In this document: in pieces, positions 22,960 through 33,039 of the stretch
Layout: the number at the start of each line of letters is the position of its first letter
Position numbering within the stretch: position 1 is the stretch's first letter
From: Geomonas diazotrophica
GTDB taxonomy: Bacteria > Desulfobacterota > Desulfuromonadia > Geobacterales > Geobacteraceae
Assembly: GCF_018919385.1 (NCBI RefSeq)
Contig: NZ_JAHLMF010000010.1
Coordinates: 62,001 to 126,000, forward strand
Direction of reading: 5' to 3'
Length of the DNA: 64,000 nt
Translations under genes and position numbers: made by a program
Notes under the pieces: generated by a model
The model's database searches: none
What the model saw: only the letters and a program-made list of their open reading frames with translations
What the model was told of the DNA's origin: nothing

Positions 22960-25716
22960 CTAGTTGTGCGCCAGTTTCTGCGCTTCCTTGGCGTTGGCCT
23001 GGAAGATGTTGGCCAGCTCGAATATCAGGTTGAGCGTCCCTTGGTAGCCGACCCACATCTTGTGGTGCGCGCCGAGCCGGTCGAACACCGGCATGCCGGT
23101 GCGCAGGTGTGCGCCGATGCCCAGTTTCTTCGCGGCCTGGCGCCCGTTGGAATTGGCCACCAGCAGATCCGCCCCCGCCGCCGTCTGCTCGAGGTCTTCG
23201 AGATCCCCGACGAAGAGATTCTCGACCGGCAACAAGTCAAGTCCTCGGGTCCTGGTTGCCGCGATGGCGACGTGGATATCGCAGCCGAGACTGGCGAGGA
23301 ACGTGGTCATCCCCTTCAGGTGATCGGCCTCAAGGGCCAGCGCGACCTTTTTCTGCCCGAACTGGTAGTGGCAATCGACCATGGCATCCATAAGGCGGCT
23401 TCTCCAACGTCTGAACTTCTCCGGCGCCGGCCGTCCGGATACCGCCGAGAGCGTGGTCATCAATAGATCGGACTCGACGAGGCCTGTTATCGACATGAAT
23501 CCGTAACTGGGGATGCCGAACCTCTCTCCGAGGATGCCGGCGGCGTCGGCCAGCGAATCGCCGAAGTACAGGGTGGCCACACTGCTGCCCGCCGCCTTGA
23601 TCCTCTCGACGCTGACCCCTCCAATGGACAAGGCCGAAACAGTGGCATCGATATGGCCATCCAGTGCGTTGGAGATGTCGGGTACCACCAGCGGATCGAG
23701 ACCGAATGCACGGCATATTTCCGAGATTTCTTCCACCTCCGCAGGAGTTAGATGGCACCCGGGCAGGATATTTACCTGTGTAGGTATTGCGATACCGCCT
23801 TGCGGAACTGTGGCAACGATCGCTTCTACCGCCGCGGCATACCCCTCCTGCATCGAGCCACAGTAATCCGGGGTGGACGCGTGAATCACAGGAATATCGG
23901 CATGCTCGGGGTGCGCTTCACGAAACTGCACGATGGCGCTTCTGACGTCGTCCCCCATGGTTTCGGTCAGGCCTGTGGTCATCACCCCTACCACGGCCGG
24001 CTTGAATTTCTCCATGACCCGGTTCAGGCCTGCCTTCACATTCTCCCAGCCGCCGAAGATGGCGGCGTCCTCGCTCATGCTGGTCGAGTTGAGGGCGATG
24101 GATTCCTTGAAATGCCGGGAAAGCTGCAACCTGATGAAGGTGGAGCATCCCTGCGCGCCGTGCAAAAGCCCGAGCATCCCGTCGATGCCGAGGTACGCCA
24201 GCGTAGCCCCCAGCGCCGGGGAGTTCTTCTGCGGGTTCACGGTCGCGTTTTTGGTCGGCACTTTGACCCGCGATTCCTTCATGTCCATGGCGGCCAGGCG
24301 GGCCGCGTGTCCCGTACTGAGGGCAAGGTCCGTTTCCAACGCTGCAGCATTCTTCTCCCAGGGCGCCTTGCCGTTGAGAGCCGGCCAGATCGGGTTGTTC
24401 ACCGTCAAGTCGAGCTGTTTGGCGAAGGTGACCATGCCGGCGTATCCGGCGTAGGGATGCGAACGGCCGTGGTTGATGTCCAAAAACGGAGTCTTGGTCT
24501 TCAACGCAAGGTACTTGGTCTTGCCTCCCGCCACGATCAGGTCGGGGAGCTTGTCGTACATCACGGAGAGAAGACCGGCGGTGCTGGTGTCGGTGATGAT
24601 GGAGGCATCCTCGTGCATCAAAGCCTTCATACGGTAGAAGTCTTCCAGGGTGGAATTCTGGGTGCCGGCGGCGAGGATCTCGACTCCCAGCTCGGCCAAG
24701 GCATTGACCATGGACCAGGTCTTCACTCCGCCGGTAAAGAGCACCGCCCTCTTCCCTTCCAATCGGGCGCGGTAGGGAGCAAGTTCGGCGCGGCAGGCCG
24801 ATTCGCTTTCCTCTATCAGTCGCTCTACCCGGTCCTGCATCACACTTTTTTCCAGGCCGCTGACCCGGGCATCCAGCTCTCGCGCTATGTCACGCAAGGC
24901 CTTGGCCACGTCGGTCATACCGTAGAAGGATTCCTCGAGGTATGGGATGCCATAGTTCTTCTGCATCTTCTTGGCGAGGTTGGTGAGGCTCTTGGAGCAG
25001 ACGATGATGTTCAACTTGGCGCGGTGCGCGTAACGGAGGTCCTCGAACTTCGAGTCGCCGCTGATGCAGGAGAGAACCCGGATGCCAAGCTGATCGAAGA
25101 GCGGCAGCATCCCCCAAAGATCCCCGGCAATGTTGTACTCGCCGATCAGGTTGATGTCGTAGTCCGTGGTGTACTCGGGCTCGGCGGTCCCGATCACGTA
25201 TTTGAAGAGGGTCTCGCCCGCCAGGCGGTTGCCGATGTTCTTGTCACCGATGAAACCCGGCGTATTTACCGGGATGACCGGGACGCTAACCTTGTCAGCG
25301 GCGGCCTTGCAGACGGTCTCGATATCGTCGCCGGTCATGGAGGTTACGCAGGTGGCGTAGACGAAGATCGCTTTCGCCTCCGGGTAGCGCCCGGCCAGTT
25401 CCTGGATGGCGCGGTACAGCTTTTTCTCGCCACCGAAGATCACGTCGTTTTGCAGCATCTCCGTGGTGAAGCCGCGGCGGTAGATCTGGGAGTCCGAGGA
25501 GCGGGCCCCGCGGTTGTCCCAGGAGTTCCCGGCGCAGGCGATAGGGCCGTGCACCAGGTGGATGACGTCTGTTATGGGCATGAGGACCACGCGCGCGCCG
25601 TCATAGGCGCAGCTTCGTTCGGTCCCCTCGCCCGGTTCGGATTTCTTGCAGAACTTGGGAGCCCCGGCGTCGTGTGTGTCGCAATCTGTCGTGTCGTACC
25701 AATCCGGCTTCGCCAT
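22960..25716 (-). CDS. nifEN: Fused NifE-NifN scaffold protein
   Basis: 918 residues, twice the usual length, since NifE and NifN are joined in one chain. The NifE part (about 1-455) has RSCAYDGARVVLMPITDVIHLVHGPIACAG and TGDDIETVC. The NifN part starts near 475 (KVPTKNATVNPQKNSPALGATLAYLGIDGMLGLLHGAQGCSTF split around the link). The NifEN complex receives NifB-co and matures it to FeMo-co with Mo and homocitrate. Fusion fixes the 1:1 stoichiometry. AAAGGAGG precedes the ATG. There is no sigma-54 site before it, so it depends on the nifH promoter. Confidence 0.95.
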   Translation of the reverse strand: MAKPDWYDTTDCDTHDAGAPKFCKKSEPGEGTERSCAYDGARVVLMPITDVIHLVHGPIACAGNSWDNRGARSSDSQIYRRGFTTEMLQNDVIFGGEKKLYRAIQELAGRYPEAKAIFVYATCVTSMTGDDIETVCKAAADKVSVPVIPVNTPGFIGDKNIGNRLAGETLFKYVIGTAEPEYTTDYDINLIGEYNIAGDLWGMLPLFDQLGIRVLSCISGDSKFEDLRYAHRAKLNIIVCSKSLTNLAKKMQKNYGIPYLEESFYGMTDVAKALRDIARELDARVSGLEKSVMQDRVERLIEESESACRAELAPYRARLEGKRAVLFTGGVKTWSMVNALAELGVEILAAGTQNSTLEDFYRMKALMHEDASIITDTSTAGLLSVMYDKLPDLIVAGGKTKYLALKTKTPFLDINHGRSHPYAGYAGMVTFAKQLDLTVNNPIWPALNGKAPWEKNAAALETDLALSTGHAARLAAMDMKESRVKVPTKNATVNPQKNSPALGATLAYLGIDGMLGLLHGAQGCSTFIRLQLSRHFKESIALNSTSMSEDAAIFGGWENVKAGLNRVMEKFKPAVVGVMTTGLTETMGDDVRSAIVQFREAHPEHADIPVIHASTPDYCGSMQEGYAAAVEAIVATVPQGGIAIPTQVNILPGCHLTPAEVEEISEICRAFGLDPLVVPDISNALDGHIDATVSALSIGGVSVERIKAAGSSVATLYFGDSLADAAGILGERFGIPSYGFMSITGLVESDLLMTTLSAVSGRPAPEKFRRWRSRLMDAMVDCHYQFGQKKVALALEADHLKGMTTFLASLGCDIHVAIAATRTRGLDLLPVENLFVGDLEDLEQTAAGADLLVANSNGRQAAKKLGIGAHLRTGMPVFDRLGAHHKMWVGYQGTLNLIFELANIFQANAKEAQKLAHN

Positions 25717-25759
25717 TGGAGCCTCCTTTAGAAGCGGTAAAAGCAGGGGCTAGGGACTG

Positions 25760-25842
25760 GGGACTAGGGGCTAGTTAAGTCAAACCCCGTCAGGCGGCTG
25801 GCAGAGCTGGCCGCCTGTTGCCAGCCCCTAGCCCCTAGTCCC
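25760..25842. repeat. Large nested inverted repeat in the nifK-nifEN spacer
   Basis: Outer arms GGGACTAGGGGCTAG (25760-25774) and CTAGCCCCTAGTCCC (25828-25842) are perfectly complementary; inner arms CAGGCGGC (25791-25798) and GCCGCCTG (25810-25817) also pair. The flanks repeat GGGACT/GGGGCTAG words. The transcript would fold into a long two-level hairpin within the nif mRNA. Confidence 0.85.
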
Positions 25843-25850
25843 TGGTTTTG

Positions 25851-27314
25851 TTATCTCATCATCTCGAAGTGACGGTCATCGCAGGTCTCGTCACGGACTT
25901 CGATGAATTTGTTGCAGATGGTGGTCAGCATGTTGATGGCGCCCTGGTAGCCGATCAAGGGAGCACGGTGCAGGTTGACACGGTCGAAGACCGGGAAGCC
26001 GAACCGGAACAGCGGGATCTTGGCGTCGCGTGCGGCGAACTTGCCGTGGGTGTCGCCGATCATGGCGTCCACCGGGTCGGTCATCAGCAGGCTTCTCATG
26101 TGCCAGAGATCCTTGCCCATGTAGATCTTGCACCCCTTGCCGTCCGGGGACGCGTCCAGTAGCGCCTGAATCTCTTTCTCAACCTTCTTGGTGCCCTTGC
26201 TGCAGAGGATGTGGTGCGGTCTGGCGCCCATCTCCAGCAGGAAGGAGACGTAGCCCAACAGGTAATCCGGGTCGCCGTAGAGGGCGAACTTCTTGCCGTG
26301 GATGTACTGGTGCGCGTCGGTCATGGCATCGACGGCGTTGCCGCGCTCGGCCTTCAACGACTCCGGCACCGGCTTGCCGAACAGCACGGACAGCTTCAGC
26401 AGCAGGGCATCGGTCTTGGCGATGCCGAACGGTGTCGGCAGGGATGCGTGGATGCCGGAGTAGTTGTCCTTGATCCAGCTGAAGGTCTTGGAGCTGGCGA
26501 AGGGGGCTACGGTCAGAGTCGCCTTGCCGTTGATGGAATCCGCCGCGTCCTCCAGCTTGGTGCCTCCCGGATATGGACGGTAGGTGCCGTCCAGGGGCGA
26601 ATCGAAGGTCTCGGAAATATCGGCGAGCAGCGTGTAGGGGATGCCGAATTCCTTGAGGATCCTCTTGTACTCGCGGTAGTTGCCGGTGTTGCAGTCAAAG
26701 CCCGGGATCAGGTTCAGCTTCCCGGTGCAGCGCCCCTCGACTTTCCTGTCTTCGGTCAGCGTCTGCAGGATGGAGAGCAGCATCGAGTCGTAGCCGTGAA
26801 CGTGCGAGCCGTTGAAGCTCGGGGTGTTGGCGTAGGGGAGCGGGTAGTCCTGCGGCACGATCCCCTTGTTCCTCGCGTTCTTGATGAACGCGGTCAGGTC
26901 GTCGCCGATGACCTCCGGCATGCAGGAGGTGAAGATCGCCATCATCTTGGGCTTGTAGATGGTGTAGGCGTTCTCCAGTGCCTCGTGCAGGTTGTTCTGT
27001 CCCCCGAACACCGCGCCGTCCTCGGTCATGGAGTCGGACACCGCCGGAGCCGGCTCGCGGAAGTGGCGGTTGAAGGTGGAGCGGTAGTACGAGGCGCACC
27101 CTTGCGAGCCGTGCACGAAGGGGAGCGTCCCCTCGAAGCCGTGCGCGGCGAGCTCTGCACCCAGCGGCTGGCAGGCGTGCGGCGGGTTGATAACCAGTGC
27201 CTGGCGGGCGAAGTTCTTTTCCTTGTACTCCTCGGTATTGATCCACGCGGAAACCCGGTTCACTTCCTCTTCGGGTATCTCGGTGACGTATTTCACGGCA
27301 GCTTCTGCAGTCAT
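25851..27314 (-). CDS. nifK: Nitrogenase MoFe protein beta subunit
   Basis: 487 residues. The P-cluster cysteines are visible at C48 (PPHACQP), C73 (GSQGCASYYR) and C131 (TSCMPEVIGDDL). NifK forms the alpha2-beta2 MoFe protein with NifD and holds half of the P-cluster. It is somewhat shorter at the N-terminus than the Azotobacter subunit, as in many anaerobes. AAAGGAGC precedes the ATG. A GATTAAG-type repeat separates it from nifD and a nested inverted repeat separates it from nifEN. Confidence 0.97.
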   Translation of the reverse strand: MTAEAAVKYVTEIPEEEVNRVSAWINTEEYKEKNFARQALVINPPHACQPLGAELAAHGFEGTLPFVHGSQGCASYYRSTFNRHFREPAPAVSDSMTEDGAVFGGQNNLHEALENAYTIYKPKMMAIFTSCMPEVIGDDLTAFIKNARNKGIVPQDYPLPYANTPSFNGSHVHGYDSMLLSILQTLTEDRKVEGRCTGKLNLIPGFDCNTGNYREYKRILKEFGIPYTLLADISETFDSPLDGTYRPYPGGTKLEDAADSINGKATLTVAPFASSKTFSWIKDNYSGIHASLPTPFGIAKTDALLLKLSVLFGKPVPESLKAERGNAVDAMTDAHQYIHGKKFALYGDPDYLLGYVSFLLEMGARPHHILCSKGTKKVEKEIQALLDASPDGKGCKIYMGKDLWHMRSLLMTDPVDAMIGDTHGKFAARDAKIPLFRFGFPVFDRVNLHRAPLIGYQGAINMLTTICNKFIEVRDETCDDRHFEMMR

Positions 27315-27360
27315 GGTTATGCTCCTTTAGGCCGGCGACCAATCCGTCGCACGGCGGTAA

Positions 27361-27457
27361 GTCAGATTGATTAGGATTGAGATAAAGAAGTCATAAACAG
27401 GCCGGTTCTACTGTTTCTCTGTCTTTACTTACTCTTTATCTTTGTCTTAATCTGCCT
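27361..27457 (-). repeat. nif spacer repeat copy C (nifD-nifK)
   Basis: Shares the 20-base start with copies A and B on the minus strand and contains GATTAAG/CTTTATC-type arms around a different centre. It fills most of the nifD-nifK spacer. Confidence 0.72.
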
Positions 27458-28900
27458 CTAAAACGGTGCCTTCACGAGCTTCCAAGTCGGGCTGTTGACG
27501 GCCATGTCGACGTCACGGGCGAAAATCGGGAAACCGTTGTAGGCGTGGTATGGGCCTGAGTAATCCCAGGAATGCATCTGGCGGAACGGGATGCCCATCT
27601 TCTGGAACAGGTACTTCTCTTTGATGCCGGAGCCGACCAGGTCGGGACGCAGCTCGTCTACAAACTGCTCCAGTTCGTGCTCGGAGGCGTCGTCGTAGAT
27701 GACGGTGGCTTCCGGCATCTCCACCGAGGTTCTCTCGTAGTCGTCACCGTGGGCGAATTCGTAACCGGAACCGACCACCACCATCCCGAGGTCCGCGTAG
27801 GCGTTCACGGTGTGCCGGGGGCGCAGGCCGCCGACGTAGAGCATCACCTTCTTACCCTCCAGACGCGGACGGTACTCGTCGATCACCGCCTGCATGATCG
27901 GGTCGTACTTGGCGATGGCCGCCTCCACTTTCTCCTTGATGGTGTCGTCGAAGTACTCGGCGATCTTCCTCAGGCTTTCGCGGATCTTGGTTGGGCCGAA
28001 GAAGTTGAATTCGAGCCAAGGGATGCCGTATTTTTCTTCCATCACGCGGCACATGTAGTTCATGGAGCGGTAGCAGTGGATCAGGTTCAGCTTCACCTTG
28101 TGGGTCGCCGCGATCTTCTCCAGCTCGCCGTCGCCAGTCCAGACCGCCTTGACGTTGAGACCTATTTCCTCAAGCAGAGGTTTAACGCTCCAGACGTCGC
28201 CGCCGATGTTGTAGTCGCCGATGAGGGCGATGTCGTACGGGGATTCCGGCTCGGCAAACTCGCGGGTACCGATGATGTGGTCGCGGATGGTGTCGTTGGA
28301 GATGTGGTGCCCAAGCGACTGCGACACGCCGCGGAAACCCTCGCAGTTGCAGGGGATGACCGGGATCTGCAGCTCCTCGGAGGCGACCTTGGCTACCGAG
28401 TTGATGTCGTCGCCGATGAGGCCTACCGGGCACTCGGAGAGTACCGAGATTCCCTTGGCGAGCGGAAAGAGCTCGTGCGCCTCGTTTAGAAGCGTCTTCA
28501 GCTTCTTGTCGCCCCCATAGACGATGTCCTTTTCCTGGAAGTCGGAGGTGAACTGCATGGCGAACTGGCTGACGCCGTTCACTCCTGTGACGAGGTTGCG
28601 ACGTGTGCCCCAGGAGTACCAGCCGCAGCCGACCGGACCGTGGGAGACGTGTACCATGTCGCGGATCGGCCCCCAGACCACCCCTTTGGCGCCTGCATAG
28701 GCGCAGCCGCGGGCGCTCATGATGCCGGGAACGGTCTTGCGGTTACTCTTGACGCAGGCCCCCTCCCCTTCGTTGGGAGCCAGGTGCGGCGCCCTCTTCT
28801 TCTTGGCCTTATCCGGATAAATCTCCATGGCGTGATCGATCATGGCCTGGGTAGATTCCTTGGTGATCCCTGCTACCTTCTTTACGGGTGCTTCAGACAT
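27458..28900 (-). CDS. nifD: Nitrogenase MoFe protein alpha subunit
   Basis: 480 residues. P-cluster ligands are C66 (RGCAYAG), C92 ([10 protein letters not shown]) and C157 ([11 protein letters not shown]). FeMo-co ligands are C276 ([11 protein letters not shown]) and H443 ([11 protein letters not shown]). This is the molybdenum enzyme by all these residues. NifD with NifK reduces N2 using electrons from NifH. AAAAGGAGC precedes the ATG. nifD starts 48 bases after the nifH stop, in the same operon. Confidence 0.97.
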   Translation of the reverse strand: MSEAPVKKVAGITKESTQAMIDHAMEIYPDKAKKKRAPHLAPNEGEGACVKSNRKTVPGIMSARGCAYAGAKGVVWGPIRDMVHVSHGPVGCGWYSWGTRRNLVTGVNGVSQFAMQFTSDFQEKDIVYGGDKKLKTLLNEAHELFPLAKGISVLSECPVGLIGDDINSVAKVASEELQIPVIPCNCEGFRGVSQSLGHHISNDTIRDHIIGTREFAEPESPYDIALIGDYNIGGDVWSVKPLLEEIGLNVKAVWTGDGELEKIAATHKVKLNLIHCYRSMNYMCRVMEEKYGIPWLEFNFFGPTKIRESLRKIAEYFDDTIKEKVEAAIAKYDPIMQAVIDEYRPRLEGKKVMLYVGGLRPRHTVNAYADLGMVVVGSGYEFAHGDDYERTSVEMPEATVIYDDASEHELEQFVDELRPDLVGSGIKEKYLFQKMGIPFRQMHSWDYSGPYHAYNGFPIFARDVDMAVNSPTWKLVKAPF

Positions 28901-28948
28901 ATAAGGCTCCTTTTCAGGGACGGCTGCCGATTCCGCCCCTGCAGAAAA

Positions 28949-30070
<1,122 letters not shown>

Positions 30071-30072
30071 TT

Positions 30073-30088
30073 AGCAGTTACCGTGCCA
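30073..30088 (-). promoter_or_regulatory. Sigma-54 promoter of the nifH operon
   Basis: TGGCACGGTAACTGCT: GG and GC elements exactly 10 bases apart. The predicted start is near 30062, leaving a leader of about 245 bases. Confidence 0.9.
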
Positions 30089-30230
30089 AGCTGTAAGATG
30101 CCGCTTTTACTATGATATATCGTTTACAAAACCTTCAAGTTTCAATTCGCCGAGCTTTTTGTCGAGGCATTTGCCTAACTATTGTGCAGCACCCGGAAGC
30201 TCGTTTGGCCGTTCGGGGGACAGCTCACTA

Positions 30231-31373
30231 TCACGCGGCAAGCGAGACCGAACGGGCCTGGTGCAGCTTGAGCAGGTCTTTAGGGGCGAGCGGTCCCTTG
30301 ATGCGCTGTGCGGTGCTCCGCACCAGCGCCATCAGTTCCTGCGCCTCGTCCCGGGAGATCGGGATGCCGATCTGGCGGTAGCTCTCAACGATCCCGTTGG
30401 TACCGGAGTGTTTGCCGGCCACGATGTGCCTGGTGAGCCCCACCTCTTCCGGCGGGAACAGCTCGTAGTTGCGCGGGTCCTTCAGCACCCCGTCCGCGTG
30501 CAGTCCCGATTCGTGGGAGAAGACCTTTTCCCCGACCACCGCCTTCCAGGCCGGCACCTCGCGGTTGGAAGCGCGCCCCACCAGCTTTGAGACCGCACGA
30601 AAGCGCCTGGTGTCGATGCCCACGTCGACGCCGCAAGCCACCTTGAGCGCCATGACCACCTCTTCCAGGGCGGCGTTGCCGGCGCGCTCCCCCAGACCGT
30701 TCACCGTGGTGCTGATGTAGCGGGCCCCGCCCCTCACCCCGGCGAGAGCGTTCGCGGTGGCGAGGCCCAGGTCGTTATGCGTGTGCACCTCGATCTCCAG
30801 TTCCGGAACCGCCGCGTTCAGATGCGCTACCTTCTCGTACATGGCGAAGGGGTCGAGGATGCCCAGGGTGTCGCAGAAGCGGAAACGGTCGGCGCCGTGG
30901 TCGCGCGCGGTCCGCATCAGATCGACCAGGAAGCGATCGTCGGCGCGGCTGGCATCCTCGCCGCCGACGCAGACGTACAGCCCCTTCCCCTTGGCAAAGC
31001 CCAGCGCGCGCTTGAGCTGTTCCTTCACCCAATCCCTGCTCTTGTTGATCTTGTGCTCGATCATGATGTCCGAGACGCTCAGCGAGATGTCCACTGCCTC
31101 GATGCCGCAGGAGATGCTCGCCTCGATGTCCGGAATCAGGGCGCGGTTCCAGGTGATGAGGCGCGCCGACAGGCCCAGGCTGACAAGGGCCCTGATCGAA
31201 TCGCGCTCCTCCTCCCCCATGGCCGGGATGCCGCATTCCAGTTCGTGCACCCCCATGGCGTCCAAGTGTCTGGCGATGGCGATCTTCTCACGGGTACTGA
31301 AGACCACGCCTGCGGTCTGCTCGCCGTCGCGCAAAGTGGTGTCACCGATAAATACTTTCGTCTGCTCACCCAT
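30231..31373 (-). CDS. nifV: Homocitrate synthase NifV
   Basis: 380 residues of the DRE-TIM metallolyase family: GDTTLRDGEQTAGVVFS at the start (catalytic Arg of TLRDGEQ), EVHTHNDLGLATANALAGVRGGA (His metal ligands, about 200) and STTVNGLGERAGNAALEEVV. The enzyme condenses acetyl-CoA with 2-oxoglutarate to homocitrate, the organic part of FeMo-co. The ATG at 31373 is preceded by GGAGGGAGG. Isopropylmalate synthase is excluded by length and by nif context. It has its own sigma-54 promoter and leader. Confidence 0.93.
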   Translation of the reverse strand: MGEQTKVFIGDTTLRDGEQTAGVVFSTREKIAIARHLDAMGVHELECGIPAMGEEERDSIRALVSLGLSARLITWNRALIPDIEASISCGIEAVDISLSVSDIMIEHKINKSRDWVKEQLKRALGFAKGKGLYVCVGGEDASRADDRFLVDLMRTARDHGADRFRFCDTLGILDPFAMYEKVAHLNAAVPELEIEVHTHNDLGLATANALAGVRGGARYISTTVNGLGERAGNAALEEVVMALKVACGVDVGIDTRRFRAVSKLVGRASNREVPAWKAVVGEKVFSHESGLHADGVLKDPRNYELFPPEEVGLTRHIVAGKHSGTNGIVESYRQIGIPISRDEAQELMALVRSTAQRIKGPLAPKDLLKLHQARSVSLAA

Positions 31374-31404
31374 GTCGCCTCCCTCCGAAGCCAATGCTTC
31401 GTGT

Positions 31405-31430
31405 AAAAAGCGTAGCGGGCGCCTTTGCCC
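31405..31430 (-). terminator. Leader terminator of nifV with overlapping hexaloop hairpin
   Basis: Minus strand: AAAGGCG pairs with CGCTTTT around a 7-base loop and runs into T residues, a modest terminator. GGGC-AAAGGC-GCCC (31417-31430) is an alternative hairpin with a six-base loop having A1 and G4; it shares AAAGGCG with the terminator, so only one can form. Confidence 0.6.
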
Positions 31431-31456
31431 TGGAACTGCCTAAGTACAGACCGATC

Positions 31457-31472
31457 AGCAGGAGCTGTGCCA
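31457..31472 (-). promoter_or_regulatory. Sigma-54 promoter of nifV
   Basis: TGGCACAGCTCCTGCT: -24 GG and -12 GC exactly 10 bases apart, as at nifH and nifB. The predicted start is near 31446. Confidence 0.82.
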
Positions 31473-31797
31473 GGAGGAGCCGACGGTTGGTATACGAGAG
31501 GAGTCGAGCGCTCAAGCCACTGTAAAAACGCGGAAAAAAGTTGGTCGCGACGGAGGCGTCGTTCGGGTGGCGGCGGCAGGGACCAGGGGCAATCCAAAAA
31601 GCAGGCGCCTAAATTAACGGCAGTAGCCTGTTAGGGGGGCGGCAGGGGAAGATCGGCATCTCCTGTAGCAGGATGCCTGTCTCCCTACTTCTTCTTGATC
31701 TTTTTTCGTTGTTTATCATTAATCCAGATGGTATCCTGCTGCGGCTTCAATTCCGGATTCATATATCATTGCTGCAACTTGGACAAAGGAGGGAGAG

Positions 31798-32736
31798 ATG
31801 ATTAAGAAGTTGGCCAACGTGATAACCCTGGTGATGGCGCTGACGGCGTTGGCAGGATGTGGTGGAGGAGGCGGTGAAACGTCGGGCTACTCGGGGAAGA
31901 CTGCTCCTACCGCCCTGACCGTGGGGAATGCGACCGTGATGTCACTGGATGTCGTCGACGGCCTCGACAGTGTCTCCGCTTTAGGGGGGATCGCCAAAAG
32001 GGCGGCCTCCTCGCCGGAAGACTCTATCAGGATCAGATCGCTCTCCGACGCCCTTGAAAAAAGTGTTGCCGCCATGGCACAGAAACCCGCCTTGGCCAAG
32101 ACCGTCGCGGAAGCAACCAGTGGAACCCAATATGGCTACTCCGGCTCGTTTACCTACGCCGGCACGTTGGACACCACGACGGGCAAAATTGTGGCCACTT
32201 TCACCTACAATGCTTACCAGGCGAGCGCAGACTCGGTGATCATCTCGGGTAGCGTGTCTGTCAGCGGTACCGTCCTTGCGCTAAGAGGCGGCGGGGTGCA
32301 GCAGCTCAACATCGTCATTTCATCTCTGCAGATCGCAGAGCCAGGAGGACGTTACGGTTCTGACGCAGGGGTGCTGGTCACGGTAAAAGGCAGGATGAGC
32401 ATCGTCAACGACGTTGACAAGACCATCACCTTGTCGATGGTCTTCACCGACGGGGCAAGCGGCAAGACCTACTGGTACAAGGATTTCAGCACGGTCGTCT
32501 CTTACAGCACCACAACCATCCAGGGGACCTTCTACCACCCTGACTATGGCTATGTCACCCTGACCACCCTCACTCCGCTTTCCAACGCCACCAACACCTA
32601 CGGCGACCCCGTTTCCGGGCAACTGCTGTTCACCGGAGGGAACGGGTCGCAGGTGCGTCTCACCTACACCGGTACCGGCGTCGGCTATCTGCTTGAGCTC
32701 GACGCAACTGGAACAGGAATCTACACCGCGCTGTAA
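31798..32736 (+). CDS. Lipoprotein of unknown function
   Basis: 312 residues. A lipoprotein signal ends in LTALAGC (Cys21), followed by a glycine run. The mature part is Ser/Thr/Gly-rich with alternating hydrophobic residues typical of beta-sheet (GSFTYAGTLDTTTGKIVATFTYN, GTFYHPDYGYVTLTTLTPLS). It is probably a surface or periplasmic beta-structured protein. AAGGAGGGAG precedes the ATG. No family is recognised and no operon partner is evident. Confidence 0.75.
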   Translation: MIKKLANVITLVMALTALAGCGGGGGETSGYSGKTAPTALTVGNATVMSLDVVDGLDSVSALGGIAKRAASSPEDSIRIRSLSDALEKSVAAMAQKPALAKTVAEATSGTQYGYSGSFTYAGTLDTTTGKIVATFTYNAYQASADSVIISGSVSVSGTVLALRGGGVQQLNIVISSLQIAEPGGRYGSDAGVLVTVKGRMSIVNDVDKTITLSMVFTDGASGKTYWYKDFSTVVSYSTTTIQGTFYHPDYGYVTLTTLTPLSNATNTYGDPVSGQLLFTGGNGSQVRLTYTGTGVGYLLELDATGTGIYTAL

Positions 32737-33039
32737 GCATCATCAGTCTGACTGTGGTAAAGGCTCTGAGGGGTGGCAAGCACTGCACCCCTCAATGCGT
32801 CTCCCCCCTCTTCCCTGCCGCGACACCCCGCTTGTTTCTGCAATGACATATTTTCCAATGGTTTATGTGGTTCCGCCACGTTACACCCGGCCGGTGCAAC
32901 GGTGGTTGTCCGGCTCGCACGCCAGGTCGGCGTATTGCTGATTTTATTACTAAAGTACTGTCATACAAAACCGAAGAGACATGGGCAATCATCAAGTCAC
33001 CTACGCCAAAAGGCGGAAAGGTGCAAAGGAGCTGCAGTC
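32737..33039. other. Intergenic region before the chemoreceptor gene
   Basis: Holds a 9-bp hairpin at 32767-32794 (TGAGGGGTG with CACCCCTCA) without a T-run, and a small hairpin near 32999-33024 (CGCC-AAAA-GGCG core) just before the ribosome-binding site of the chemoreceptor gene. No recognisable riboswitch or promoter. Confidence 0.45.

Noticed and set aside
23752-25731. Long plus-strand frame antisense to nifEN
   Set aside because: Translation shows no domain, and nifEN covers the region with clear family motifs; the same holds for the frame antisense to the PilZ gene (58035-59912) and to efp-epmA (46267-47628).
25717-25850. Separate sigma-54 promoter or antitermination leader for nifEN
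   Set aside because: No GG-N10-GC element and no A1/G4 hexaloop in the spacer; only the nested inverted repeat is there.
32737-33039. c-di-GMP (GEMM) riboswitch upstream of the chemoreceptor
   Set aside because: GGGCAA and CGCCAAAAGGC words are present, but the required two-helix junction and GACGCAAAG-type core could not be fitted.
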